Assembly: GCF_021347895.1 (NCBI RefSeq)
Contig: NC_067126.1
Coordinates: 35,862,982-35,926,981, forward strand
Direction: 5' to 3'
From: Acanthochromis polyacanthus
Lineage: Eukaryota > Chordata > Actinopteri > Pomacentridae
DNA length: 64,000 nt
The position numbers and the translations under genes are program-made. Below the pieces are notes generated by a model. That model was given only the letters and a program-made list of their open reading frames with translations, made no database searches and was not told the DNA's origin. Below are positions 37,470 to 52,809 of this stretch, piece after piece; the stretch's first letter is position 1; every line of letters begins with the position of its first letter.

Positions 37470-38476
37470 CTTCCATCATGGTGGATCTGTGGTCTGCTCC
37501 TTTCAGCTATTCTCCTAACATGTTTGGAGGTAGAAAAGTGTTTGTCAGTCGATGATTTTCGTTTGTATTCCACCACAATATTTCACAGGTGTAAAACAGT
37601 TTAGCTCCACTTTGGTGAAGAACATCAGGGAATTGTTTTTCACGGTGTTTCGCAGTTATTTTTGTTGGTAAATGAGAGACATTAGAATGGGACATGTCTG
37701 CATCTTCACACCATAAACAAGGAAGTGAATTAGGTGTCGTACGTTCACTACGTCTGAGCTGGGGACTGCTATGATTGGTGGAACTCACGGGTATAAAATT
37801 GTGGAAAAGTTGCAGACAAAATTGCAAGGTTTAAAAATGAATATTTAATCACGATTAATTGAAATGAATCTACAGCAACCCTGTGATTAATCTGATTAAA
37901 CTTTTTAATTGTTTCACAGCAGTAATAAAAAACAAAAATTCAGTACTTTTGGTGCAAGAGGGAAGCCTTCAGTTACTCCATGGTGACCAACAGTCGTGTG
38001 AATTTTTCAGTGAAAAATGAGCCCAGAATGAGTAAATTGTGACAGCAGTAATATAGGAGGTTAACCTAAACTACAAAAAATGGCTGTAGAAATGTTTATG
38101 CTGATCAACCACATTAGTTCAGATTAAAATATCCCAACATCCAGAAGGTAAATCTGACAGAGTCTGTTGGTTTTTTGACTTTTACTCTCAGTCCCACCTC
38201 AGATTGATGTTTGTGATTCAAAGTCACAAAATGTCAACAAGTCCTGGATGGATTGTCGTTACAGAAACTAAGGTTCTTTGTGAACTTTGGTGATCCTTTG
38301 TCTTTTTATCAACATTTCACCCTTCTGGAGACTTTAGTATGACCGTACCTTTAGTTTTTCATTTACATTTGAAGTGTTTTCCTTTAGGGTTTTTTTTTTT
38401 TGGCGCTCAAATTACAAGGTGGACAGAAACGTGCTTAACACAGCCGGGATGCACCTTCATCTGTACAGTAGCAGAC
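37470..38476. other. no gene; hAT-type fragment inside
   Basis: 37835-37915 (atcacgattaattgaaatga ... gtgattaatctgattaaa) is an inverted fragment of the hAT element at 5319. The rest is unrecognised. Confidence 0.5.
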
Positions 38477-38477
38477 A

Positions 38478-38485
38478 AACACACA

Positions 38486-38519
<34 letters not shown>
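38478..38519. repeat. (AC)n microsatellite
   Basis: ac repeat with one cc interruption. Confidence 0.95.
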
Positions 38520-38520
<1 letters not shown>

Positions 38521-38635
38521 CTGTGGTGGGTGGAGTCGGGCAAATATTACCATGAGAATGGCAAAAAGTGGCAGCCATGGAGAGGTTAACATTAGATAGA
38601 ATGTTCAATCTGACACAGTTTCTCCTGGGGAAACA

Positions 38636-38662
38636 TACACACACACACACACACACACACAC
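38636..38662. repeat. (AC)n microsatellite
   Basis: Pure ac repeat. Confidence 0.94.
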
Positions 38663-38785
38663 GGCTGGTATTAATCCTGCCTAATCAAGCGAGGACCCCC
38701 TGATGTTTCCATGGAGCTGGAAGGAGGAGGAGGACAAAAAAGGAAATGAGGAGGAGAAAGGAGAGTTTAGAGGAGGAGAAGAAGA

Positions 38786-38944
<159 letters not shown>

Positions 38945-39440
38945 TTTTCGGGGGGGTACCAGCTGGTCCGGCTGCTCCGCCCCCCGACAGTGACACAGTA
39001 ACTGGCATGGCCATCTGTCCAGATTAGTGGAGGTGTACAGTGGGAGCCACATGGCCGGTTCAGGGCCGAGGGGGAAACACCGAAGCTCAGAGACAACGGA
39101 GAGCAAAGTTCAACAGCATCCTCACACCACGATCACTGGGAGAGTTTGTGTCAATGAACGTGGCCATACTTTGTGTTTGTGTGCTCAGTAATTTTCCATG
39201 AAGCGCTGTTAAGCGGAACCAAGGCAGCGAACCAGAGATAACACATACCAGGATGTGTAACTCATTGCATACCTGTATAAAAGCTACGCTGTTTCTCACC
39301 TTTGTCAGTCACGAGTTCACGCTGTGTTCTGTTCATGTTGACTCCTTTTTTGCTTTAACTTGAGAGACGACTCTGAGTGTTAATTTAGAGAAGTCAGGAC
39401 TCCACTGAAGAATCTTCCTGACACTTTACAGCTAATGTTC
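38945..39440. other. no gene recognised
   Basis: Intronic sequence without recognised features. Confidence 0.5.
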
Positions 39441-39444
39441 AGAA

Positions 39445-40028
39445 ACTAACCGTCGACCTTGAAACACCGAAACAGTCGCAAATGTGCTGGAAACTCACAG
39501 TCTTCTTGTTCGTCTAGCCAAAAATGTAAAAGTTGATGTTTTTACATGTCTGTAACCTCAGCTGTTCTGGAGAAATCTGTACTTGCCAGTTAGCAAAGTG
39601 AAATGTTTCTCACTCTTGTTTTTACACAGATTTATGTGATTGAACTCTCTGAACATCAAGCGAAGCAGAAATTGCAGCATTTTCCCAAGTCAGAAACAGG
39701 AAAAACAAAAAGAATTGCGAGACTTGCTTACTTTTCACTGGTCGAATCTCTCAGTCTTGTTGTTTGTCCAGCAAAAACCGCAAAAGTGATATTTTCAGAC
39801 ATCTATAGCCATTGCTGCTCTGGCAGAATATGTGTATAACAGGCGTTTATGCCCAGATTTATGTGATTTAACTCTGAAGGTCAAACAAAACAAACTGTGG
39901 CATTTTTCCAAGCTAGAAACTGGAAAAATAAAGTGTTCGGAAAACTTAATGGCCCAATTTTAACACTAAAACAGTGGGAAATGCATGCTGCTGTTTGTCT
40001 TGCAAAAATGTGAAAGTTGATGTTCTGA
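39445..40028 (+). repeat. diverged tandem repeat, period about 245 bases
   Basis: The phrase gtytNgcaaaaaNNgNaaagttgat recurs near 39507, 39760 and 39993. The accompanying phrases acagatttatgtgattgaact and cccagatttatgtgatttaac sit near 39627 and 39852. About 2.4 copies are present. Confidence 0.6.
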
Positions 40029-40081
40029 CAGAACGATGAAAGACCGTAGGTCGATGACGTCGTAAACCGAGGACCTCCAGT
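40028..40081 (+). mobile_element. pogo/Tigger-like terminal fragment
   Basis: aacgatgaaagaccgtaggt ... gacgtcgtaaaccgaggac followed by cctccagta. This is the right-hand terminus of the family, directly abutting the 245-base tandem repeat. Confidence 0.65.
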
Positions 40082-40960
40082 ATTCCGCAGATATAACTTT
40101 CATGTTTGGCAGCTTCACAGCTGTTTATGATCACTCTTTAAAAGCAAAAATCCACATGATAACAGTGATTCTTGGCCAGAAGATCACATGTATGCCAAAT
40201 TTGGTTTAATTAGATGTAATTAGATTGGAGAAACTGTTGTTTCTGTGCAAAATTCCAATATTTTTCCATAGATTCCAGTATGACATGAGTGTAAGTCACA
40301 AACTGCGTTGATCTTGACCTAATCGCCAAAACTTAACGTAATCTTCATCTGCTCAAGCTGTATATCTTCACCAACTTTAATGAAAATCAGCCCAAAAGTT
40401 TGGTCACTAGCAGCAGCGTTCTCATCAGTCACAGAATATTAGTTTAGAAAATGAATGAAGCGTCACAAAGAGTGTTGCAGGCAAAAGAAAATTGGATTCT
40501 CAGTTTTTGCTGCTAGTATCTGTGTTTATGAAGGCTGACAATTACACATGATACACGATGTATTGGAGGAGGATTGCAGGTTTGGATGGAAGGCCAAAAA
40601 ACAGAGAGAAAAAGATCTCGGCTGTGGAGGCTCATGTATGCCAGCAGGTTCTTGCAGACAGGTGCGTGGGAGGAAATATCTGTGGCTGGGAGAAGCGAGA
40701 ACTCCCACACACTGTCCTTTCAACTGCAACCAGCTGTATTGGAAACACCATTTTTCAGTTCTGAGACCTTCATCAGGTGAAGCTGAGGAACAAAGAGCAT
40801 GTCAGACTGATCTAGGTGACATTTTCTGAGGTGAGGGAGCCCTCAGGTGATCCGTCCCGACTGAAATTAAGAGAATTAATCTTGGTAAAAGCAGATTCTG
40901 CTTCAGTATCCATCAGTACTTTTGGGTGTTGGGCTGGGATTGAACAACAGCTAACAGCCT
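40082..40960. other. no gene recognised
   Basis: Short overlapping frames at 40548-40829 on both strands lack recognisable content. Confidence 0.45.
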
Positions 40961-40962
40961 AA

Positions 40963-40992
40963 ACACACACACACACACACTCAAACACACAA
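40963..40992. repeat. (AC)n microsatellite
   Basis: ac repeat with one interruption. Confidence 0.9.
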
Positions 40993-41004
40993 AGAATAGG
41001 CCTT

Positions 41005-41350
41005 GACTAATTAATAATGAATAAAGCCTCTGGCAAATTGAATTTTTAATTTCTCGTTTTAGTCTCGCCCACATTCTGTTTTGCCTCTCCTTTAGTCATA
41101 TCATTTGTGATTCATTTTATTACGGATGTTCGGCTTTAACGTCGCCACAATTAATAAAGTCATAAAATTAAAATGCTCGTGACATCGTGAATCTCGTAAC
41201 ACACATCACCGGCACCTGCTTCTATGCCTCTCTCCCGTCAGGTGCGGTCGGTGGCGAGTTAAATGGACCGGCGTTAGAAAGCACTGCCAGCCCGTCTGCA
41301 TTAGTGTCCGTGTTCACGATGCATATCTAATGAGCTGCACGCTCGTATTT
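41005..41350. promoter_or_regulatory. candidate conserved non-coding element
   Basis: A repeat-free block with a mixture of TAATTA-type words (ctaattaataatg, aattaataaagtc), ttgaatttttaatttc, and GC-rich segments (caggtgcggtcggtgg). Its composition resembles vertebrate developmental enhancers. This is inference only, pending alignment. Confidence 0.3.
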
Positions 41351-42042
41351 TACTGAGCTGGAGGACGGACTGCAGAGCTGTGGAGGTCTGGCTGTGATTT
41401 ATGACCGTGTTTGAGGCGTATTTGGGAAATCAGTGAGGCTGAATTGGCCGGTATTCGTCTTTACATCTGGGTTTCTCTGGTGTGACTTAATGGAGTGAGA
41501 CAACTTAAATTCACTGTAGTTTTAGAATGAAGTAGTTAGAGTGTGCGGGCTTCTCCCTGGGAGTTCGCTTTCTGTCTGTCAGTCTGTCGGGCTTGAAATT
41601 TTACTATTACATCTAATTCAAATAGGAATCTTTAGACGACAGCTGTCAGAACTGCTTTTAGGCAACTATCTGTAGGGACTTGGCTCACTGACTACATCTG
41701 AAGATGCATATTAATGTTTGGAGGTTTATATCCAACCAGTGTCAGAAAATATTCACATCTCCACCGGACTGACTTCGACTGTCGAACATCAAACTTTTCT
41801 CTGTTTTCTAAGGACTCGCGGTCGTTTTTATTACCAGTGAAAGTGCAAGTTCATTACTGACAACATTGCCTCTGTGGGGTTTGCAAAATAGAGAGCCGTG
41901 CATCCAGAAAAGCTCATATGTGTGTAAAGCGAAACATTTAAATAGCAGACAGGAAATGACAACTGTAAACAGAAAACTTCAAAATAAAGGCCTTTTCAAG
42001 AATGAAAGTACATCAATATTTCTGCTTTAAGGGCAACACACC
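41351..42042. other. no gene recognised
   Basis: Intronic sequence without recognised features. Confidence 0.5.
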
Positions 42043-42273
42043 ATATAAGTGAAGTTAGATTTTAAAAAACACTTGGAACAGGATGGAACACGCAGTGCAA
42101 CATGTTCTGTTATGCGCTTGTAAAATGATTCATACATGCATGAAAGTCGCTGGTATTCATGACTTCTATGAAGAACTGATCGATATCGTGATGCATGGAA
42201 CGGCTTTGGTTACATTTTCTCCGGAGTTCCAACGAAAATCGACTTGCATCAATCTGTAGGAACAGAACTCCTG
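42043..42273 (-). mobile_element. pogo/Tigger-like element, partial
   Basis: Runs from a decayed transposase stretch (gtgaagttagat ... gaacaggatggaaca, matching 34816-34860) through gaagaactgatcgatatcgt to the right terminus gaactcctgta. The left terminus is absent. Confidence 0.7.
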
Positions 42274-42836
42274 TAAAGCTCTGAGTGGAGGACATTAAGT
42301 GTCATATATGTCCCTGTCATGGTGCCCATTGGTGGCTAAACTTCCACAATGCTCACTGCTTGCCAACATGGAACTAACTCGTCCCAGAAACCGCCTGCTT
42401 GGATCACTGTGGTGCTGAACAGTAAGACACTCAATCAGGTCCTACAGTTAATGTACAAAACATGAGACGCATGTAGAGAACACAGAGTCTGGCCCCCTTT
42501 TTTTTTAACCTGTGGAGCAAATGCGGCATTTTTTTCTTAATGCATTCACTTGTCAAGCATACGGTACACGCTGGATTGATTTTTCTTGCCGTAATGTACT
42601 TGCAGAGTGTATTATGTAGGAAGGTGGTATTGGATTAGGAGTCAGTATCAGCAGACACTAAATATTTAATGACTCGAATTGGATCGTGAGCAAAAAACTT
42701 GATCGGGACATCCCTGCCAGATACATCTGAGGTCACATAGCTGTCCAACAATCAGAACCGTACATCCACACAGAAGTTCTCAGAGCCCGCAGGACTACCG
42801 CACCGACGATCACTCATGTTTCAGTAAAATAAAATA
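42274..42836. other. no gene recognised
   Basis: Intronic sequence without recognised features. Confidence 0.5.
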
Positions 42837-43165
42837 ATAAACCCGAGCACATGATGGATGGTTCAGCCGTCTTCCAACTGTCAAGTATTCCGAGCAAACG
42901 CACAGAGCCGGTGAATATTTCATTGGGCCCAGCAGTATAGAGCACTCCCGGCAAACACACAGAGACAATGTGTAGTAGAAGTGTGGAGCATTTCCAGCAA
43001 ATACGCATCGCCGGTGGGAAGTTTTTGGAAGCCTGGGATTATGGAGATTTCCCACATATTACACAGAGCTGGTGGGTATTTCAGGGTGCTGGGAGGGTGA
43101 CACATTCACAGCTAATGAACAGAGCCCGTGGCATCAATCAGCAACTCCTGGCAGCCGCATGCATT
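42837..43165 (+). repeat. 57-bp minisatellite, about six diverged copies
   Basis: Copies start at 42837 (weak), 42894, 42951, 42997, 43054 and 43111. Spacing is 57 bases except one 46-base step, an 11-base deletion. The shared phrase is gcaaacRcacagagccggtgg. It ends about 140 bases before the klf7 exon 4 acceptor. Confidence 0.75.
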
Positions 43166-43305
43166 GTGCTTATTTTGTGCAAATCTCCAGCAAAGTAGGA
43201 CTAATTGTGCCTTTGCAAATCTTTACTTTTGTCATTTGTGTAAGTTCTTATCCAAATCTGGTGCATAGTTGAGACGTTTATGGATATTTCTGTTTGCCTC
43301 TACAG

Positions 43306-43357
43306 GTGTTTCTCCCGGTCGGACCACCTGGCCCTGCACATGAAGAGGCACATCTGA
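43306..43357 (+). CDS. klf7: klf7 terminal coding exon: end of zinc finger 3 and stop
   Basis: The acceptor ctctacag is followed by g, which completes the split arginine codon, then CFSRSDHLALHMKRHI and a TGA stop at 43355-43357. This completes finger 3, and its two histidines are both present. The isoleucine C-terminus matches KLF7 (KLF6 ends in leucine). With exons 2 and 3 the coding sequence is 828 bases, 275 residues plus stop. Adding about 34 residues from the missing first exon gives roughly 309 residues, close to the usual length of about 300 for KLF7. No frameshift or lost metal ligand is seen in any of the three fingers. Confidence 0.96.
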
Positions 43358-43359
43358 GG

Positions 43360-43440
43360 GCAAAGAGAGGAGGAGTGGGAGAGGAGGAGGAAGACGAGGA
43401 AGAGGAGGAGAGATAGGAGGAGAGAGAGAGAGGAGGATGG
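43360..43440 (+). repeat. purine-rich (GA/GGA) tract in 3' UTR
   Basis: Almost only purines on the sense strand, starting five bases after the klf7 stop. It can form triplex DNA and could bind purine-rich-RNA-binding proteins; no function is shown. Confidence 0.85.
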
Positions 43441-45033
43441 GCAGTCGAGCTACCAACCGCCCGCCTCGTTCGCCGCCGTCCAAAAACCATCTGGCTCGGA
43501 CGGCCGCTGGAGACGGGCATAGGAGGGAAAACGAGGAGTAGCTAGATTGTTGTTTTTCTTTAAAACTTACACACTCACATGTTGCAATAGGGAACACGTC
43601 ACACCACCGTCTTTGAATGCATCATCCCGGTGAACCCCGGCCGCTCTCACTCTGCGGCTCTGGGGGCTTGGACACTGCCAATCCAACTTATACTTAAACT
43701 CGCTTGATGAAACATTACCTTCTTTTCTTTCTCTGTATTCAGTGTGTTTAAATTACCAGACGAGGAAACTTTTAAATATCCATATAGTCAGCTGTTAGTG
43801 CTTTACCGGCTTCTTGAAATCAAATACTCAACTTTTTTTTTTTTTCCTTTTTTCCGTTGTTGATGTCTCTCATACACGGAACATAAGAAACCACCATCTG
43901 CCGCGGTCAGCTCCAGTAATCTACGTGAAGAAAACAACAATGCCAAAATCTGCAGGAGAGAGACTGTACGGATGGACTCCTGGCATGGCTGACAATCGGG
44001 CCCAGGGCTCGGACGCTGGGTGCCTCGCTGCACCCGTGGGGCCTCGGTCAGCGGGTGCTGCTGCAGCTCTCAGGCTCTCCTCCAGTGGGTGTTTGCATCT
44101 CTCACCTTCACTGAGACGCCTGCCGCCTCCGCAGGCCATCTGACAGAAATGCGCAGCGACACTTTCTTCCCTTTTTTTCTACTTAGAGGACAATAATTCT
44201 TCTTATTGTTGTTATTAAGAAAAAAAAGAATGACACTTTGTTCTTTTCTCTCTTGGAGAAAAAAAATGTCTTAAAACTCACTGAAATGTGTTTGAGGAAA
44301 AAAAAACAAAAAAACTGAAAAATCTAAGATGACTTCAACAGAATGTGTGGGATGGAAGGAGAGCGTTGTTGGTCTTTGAATCCCCATGAGCACCGACTCT
44401 TCATCTGCAGTCTGTAAGCAACCAGTGGATGAACAAAAAAAAAACAAAACAGAATCACACCAACTCTCAGAAAAGGGATTTGTATTTTTTTCTTTTTTTT
44501 TGGACTAAAATAAAAGCAGAAAGCAGAGAGGTCATTTTTTCGTGCTGCTCTTTCTGCCCTGCGATTCGCTGCAGCTGGAAAACGAAGCCCAGGAATGACC
44601 TGCTGAGGTCTCCCTGTCAGGCAGAGGACTCGCTAAAAACTGAAAACCTATTTTTTGGTTTTGGTTTTTTCCCTTTTTTTTTTTTTCCTGAATGTCATCC
44701 TCGAGCGCTTTCACAGACTCTGAGATCTCATCTCTCTAGCAGCACTGCAGGGCGAGAAACCCGAAGAGCCGCTTTTTGCTTTTTCACGTGGGACTAAAGA
44801 CGCCAACCGACCTTCGAGTGGTGATTCTGAACGGACACGGTCACACGGACCCGTTAAAATTTGCCTGTTTCGTATCCATTGACTGCACTGACTTTTTTTT
44901 CAATGTTATCTGTGCTTTTTTTTTTAATACAGTGAAAAATAAGGAAAAAATGAACACAAAGAAAAAAAATCATAAAAGACTTGAAAAAATGCAACACAAA
45001 AACAATTCTGTCTCACTCTACACACACTCCGTC

Positions 45034-45034
<1 letters not shown>

Positions 45035-45094
<60 letters not shown>
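45035..45094. repeat. (AC)n microsatellite
   Basis: Pure ac repeat, within the inferred klf7 3' UTR. Confidence 0.97.
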
Positions 45095-45097
<3 letters not shown>

Positions 45098-45224
45098 CTT
45101 ACACACCGCAGTTCCTTTTTTGCTCACGGCTCCTCTTCAGATAAGACTAATAAGATTTAGGAAAAATAATTATTAAACTAATGAACAGAGTTGGAAAACA
45201 AAACACTGCATGGCGGGCTTTATA

Positions 45225-45255
45225 GCAAACACACACACACACATAAACACACAGC
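45225..45255. repeat. short (AC)n microsatellite
   Basis: ac repeat with a taa interruption. Confidence 0.88.
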
Positions 45256-45555
45256 AGCTCATGCGCACGCACACTCTTCCTGGAATTATATGTTCTGCTC
45301 CCAAATCTTTTTTCACAGTAGGAATTTAGCAACTGTTGTTTAGTAGAAGAGTATCTTAGCTCTCGGCTGGAGGTAACAAACGATTCCAAATCCTTTGAAG
45401 TGAGAAATCAGCTTGTTCTCAGTTCCAACAATCACCCACATATCCCCCGCTACAGCCGCTGCCTCTCATTTAATCGCTGTTTTTTACTTCAGACACTCCG
45501 GTTTCATTGTTGGTTACAGTTCAGCGTGTTAGTCGACGTTTTCATCAGAAATAAA

Positions 45556-49290
<3,735 letters not shown>

Positions 49291-49291
49291 C

Positions 49292-50250
49292 TAAAGGTGC
49301 TTTCACACCGGGAGCTTAGTCTGAATCTGGGATCATCTCACCCAAAAATTGGGAATGTGACTATTTTTTTTCTGCCTCAGGTGCAGAGCAAAAACAACAT
49401 CTGAAAAAACTGTCTGAATTTGGAAATCCACTAAAATCTGGTACAGTTTACGTGCAGTCAGAAAGCGTTTCAGATCCCAGAGGAAAAACCTGTGCATGTC
49501 CAGCTACGTACAGAGCCTTGTGTTTGCCACAAAGGACAATTCATTGTTTCTGCATGACCCATGTGGACTTTCAAAAGTGGACATGTGGCTCTATTCATAC
49601 GACAATCGGTCTGCTATGTAAGATGGTTGCTTTTACCCTGATATCGAATACAGAAAAACATGAAAGTTTCTGACCGACTATAACTTTGCACTTTTTACAG
49701 GATAAAGCAGCTCGTTACAGATTAGGCTGCAGCACTGAGGTGTGCCGATCACAATGAGAAGACATAGGATGGGATTTCTGGATTACTTCTCACTGTGTTT
49801 GGTCACCATCGATGGAAAGCTTGTACAAAGCAAAGCACTTCTTAAGTGCGACAGCAAATACTTCAATCATAACCCTTTCAAGGATGAATCATAACATGCA
49901 GACAGTCCACAGTGTGACAAACCTTGGGCATGTGGATGTACACGTGAGCAACCTTCGTGAACTTGAGTGCATAGTGAAATTTGTCATTTCTTTGCAGACC
50001 CATGCACATTAGGAAAGCATGAATTGGCCTTTCTGTAAACACAATACAGGTCAGGGCATCCTTGCATGAAATTCGACAAAATTGTGACCCATAAATCAAG
50101 ATTTTAGAATTTGACTGACCATCATTTGTGAAATGGAAAGCTTCAATCTGCATTTGAGTATTGCTTGGCACAAGTTAACACTTGCAAAAATCAGACGAGT
50201 GAGCAGTCATATTCAGGTTCAGACTCAAACCAGTGTGAAAACAGCCTTTA
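49292..50250. mobile_element. hAT-like non-autonomous element
   Basis: The terminal inverted repeats taaaggtgctttcacaccgg and (inverted) taaaggctgttttcacactgg bound 959 bases. No clear 8-base target duplication remains and no transposase is recognised. The family assignment rests on terminus style only. Confidence 0.55.
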
Positions 50251-50251
50251 G

Positions 50252-51245
50252 ACATCCTTTGTGACCACAGGGAGCAGTTAAGACATCGTCCTCTGAGGGA
50301 CCAGGCTTCAGTTTCTGTACTTCCCACCACATCATCCTGAAGAAGGATTGTCACTTCTGGCAGCTTTTGTAAATAGCGTGAGATCTTGCATACAGACCGC
50401 TCTGTGTGAAATTAACCGTACGTGGCGACAGCACCGTCTCAAACATTTCAGCATTTCTATAGGTCTGCTTTAGTTCTTGCAAACATTGCACTACATGATC
50501 ATACTTAGCTATTGCACTCTTCATGTGCGCGCACTGCTAGCATAGTCTGTTGGAGCACTCTGTCAAATATCCACTTAACATTTGTTACACGACCAGGATG
50601 CACTTTGCCACCAAGAACCATTTTACAGGTCCGCCCTTAACCCTCCAGTGAAATGCCTTTTTCATCACTGTTACTCTGGGGTTGTACTCCGTAAACAGTC
50701 ATGCTGTGGCTTGGTTGAGCTTTCTTGGTATCAGTGGCATCCCGGAGTGACTCTGTCTGTAACTACTGTGTTTGTCCATGCTTGATGTGTCAGTATATAG
50801 AGATTCACAGATCTTTACCTTCTCCTTGTGTCTGTATGTTTCACTTCACCCACACCAAACCTACTCCACCAAATCCACAACAGTCAGAGCCCTGTGGGGC
50901 CCAACATGCTCATAGTCTTCAGATATCCAGCTGTTCTGAGGTATATTCTTAAGAGCTATGCAGCTTGGGAGCTCCAAGCAGTTCTTTGGTGAGACTGCAA
51001 TAACTTTCCACCTTTGCCAGCTAAATGTCCTCGGTCGGTACAGTTTGTTTAACTTCAGCCGATCCATCCTTGTAGGTGCTTTATCCTCTCTGTCAGTCGA
51101 TGCCTGATGCTTTCCTGTGATGTTATTTTAGTTGGAGTCTGGCCTGTTCTGTCTCTCAGTATGTGGGGAAAAAAAGGATTGGTACCAAAAGTTTCTGATT
51201 GTCTTTGCTATATTCGTCTGTGAAATTTTAGCTGGACAATTTTCA
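50252..51245. other. no gene recognised
   Basis: Intergenic sequence without recognised features. Confidence 0.45.
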
Positions 51246-51248
51246 ATT

Positions 51249-51365
51249 AAGTTCAATTCAATTGTATTTATAAAGCACAAATTACAGTCAAATTGTCTCT
51301 ACAGAACTTTCCAGAACCCATATGCCTGACCTCTAGAGCAAAACCCCAAGGCGACAGTTTAAGAT
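51249..51365 (+). repeat. fish dispersed repeat, second copy of the 20233 family
   Basis: gttcaattcaattgtattta followed by ttccagaacccatatgcctga and ccaaggcgacag; shorter than the copy at 20233. Confidence 0.65.
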
Positions 51366-52001
51366 GGCCAAATCCAGTTCAACCTATCTGAAAACTCTGA
51401 TTATCTTCTCTAAAGTCCAATGCAGCTATTAAGATTATTATTAGTTTTTCTGAACCATAAAGTTTTATTGAGGGTGTCTCAAAAATCCAAGCCTGTTGAA
51501 GCCAAATAATCTGTCAACATTTCAGACCTCTGACTTCGTGAGCAGGATTCTTAGTTCCGTTATGAACCGTTACATTTCAAATTAATTGTTCATCTTTTAT
51601 TCATAGTTTTGGCTCATTGTTACTACAAATCCTGGTCTCTTAAAAATCCTCTTTCTATAAATAAATTGGAACAGAATTTTCCCTTTGAAAGACACACAAC
51701 TAGAGAAACAACCAGGTCCTGTAGACGTGTCATTTCTAGAAGACTTGGTTGTTTTCATTGGTTCGGACAACATGTTGCTGCTCATCAGATCAAGATCCAG
51801 ATCACATGAAGTATTTCCTTCAGTTCAAGTGCCAAGCAAACGTTTGAGGCAATTTCCGTTAAATCTGAGGTTGCAGAACTGAACATGATCCTCATATTAC
51901 TTGTCCAAGTGGATGTTGTTGTTGAAGCTTTATTAGGCGGAGAACTCATCTCCAAAATCTCCTGCAGTGCGTCTGGTGAGTATCTTACTGTGGTATTATA
52001 C
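51366..52001. other. no gene recognised
   Basis: Short frames at 51597-51882 lie on both strands, none recognisable. Confidence 0.4.
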
Positions 52002-52238
52002 CTAACAGGAACAGATGTTGAAAAGAAAAATGATATTTACCTTTGAATTAATGCCGGTTAGAGTCCAGACTAACAGAACTGAATTTGGTGTCAATCCTTT
52101 TGCCACATCTGCAGCAGCCAATCCAACGTCATCATCAACTGCAAGTGGTATTTTAGCACCTTCTGTATGATCCAATGTGTGTACACGTCGACTCAAACAA
52201 CAGCCGTCGAGATCACAACTAAAACTTTTCTGGGACAA
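52002..52238 (-). other. unresolved open frame with a splice-donor-like end
   Basis: The minus-strand frame reads MSQKSFSCDLDGCCLSRRVH and then an unrecognised acidic/hydrophobic stretch. It contains an ATTCAAAG|GTAAAT donor-like site at 52041/52040, and a GC box (gggcggggc) lies about 125 bases upstream at 52360-52368. I do not recognise the protein. It could be a first exon of an unknown minus-strand transcript or chance. Confidence 0.2.
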
Positions 52239-52701
52239 AAGGACATGTGGAAGTGAAAAAGACAGGCAGATGTGTTTTCTACATCACAGCATCCCTCACC
52301 ATCAGCCGGGGGCTCTGTAACTCCGTTCATATCAACCTTGGATCCATAAGCCGTCACTCGCCCCGCCCTCTCTCTTCTGTCACTGTCACCTCTGTTGAGT
52401 TTGTTTTGTTTCAGTTCCCTTGTTTTACTTACAATTTTTTGCTGTACAAAGTGTTTAAAATATTATTTGTATTATAATGATGTTAGTATGGTAATGTTCT
52501 TTATTAAGGAGAAGCAAAATTTATTTTTGTTACTGGTCTGTTTCATAATTCTTTTCTAAATTGGTATTGTAAGATATCTATGCAAGAACTGTTAAGTGGA
52601 GCATTTTTATTTAAGAATGTAATACTGTGTAATAAATGGTAGAATCTGGTCGTGGCTCTCTGTGTATTATTTTTATGCCAGTATCGGCCCAATATGTCAT
52701 A

Positions 52702-52778
52702 CACCCCCTGTCAATAGTTTTAGGACACTGTCTCATCAAATAAAGTAGAACCTGTCCTACAACTTTTGACAGGGGGTG
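52702..52778 (+). mobile_element. 77-base Tc1/mariner-type palindromic MITE
   Basis: TA-flanked, caccccctgtcaatagtttt ... aacttttgacagggggtg. It is the reverse complement of the element at 53518-53595 apart from a few differences. Confidence 0.65.
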
Positions 52779-52809
52779 TATTTCATCATAGGTTGTTGCT
52801 AGAGGTAGC

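Larger units (their letters stand above)
43358..45555 (+). other. klf7: klf7 3' UTR (extent inferred)
   Basis: The transcribed tail is inferred from position after the stop codon. It opens with an almost pure purine (GA-rich) tract to about 43440, followed by A/T-homopolymer-rich sequence with many T runs near 43833, 44490 and 44680. Possible polyadenylation signals (AATAAA) occur at 44509-44514, with a T/GT-rich stretch about 20 bases downstream, and at 45550-45555; another is at 45803. An (AC)n tract lies at 45035-45094. KLF7 genes are known for long 3' UTRs, so the distal sites are reasonable, but the real end is unknown. No coding potential is seen here. Confidence 0.55.

Noticed and set aside
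43232..43597. 121-codon minus-strand frame over klf7 exon 4
   Set aside because: Antisense of the last coding exon and the purine tract; serine/proline-rich only because of GGA repeats.
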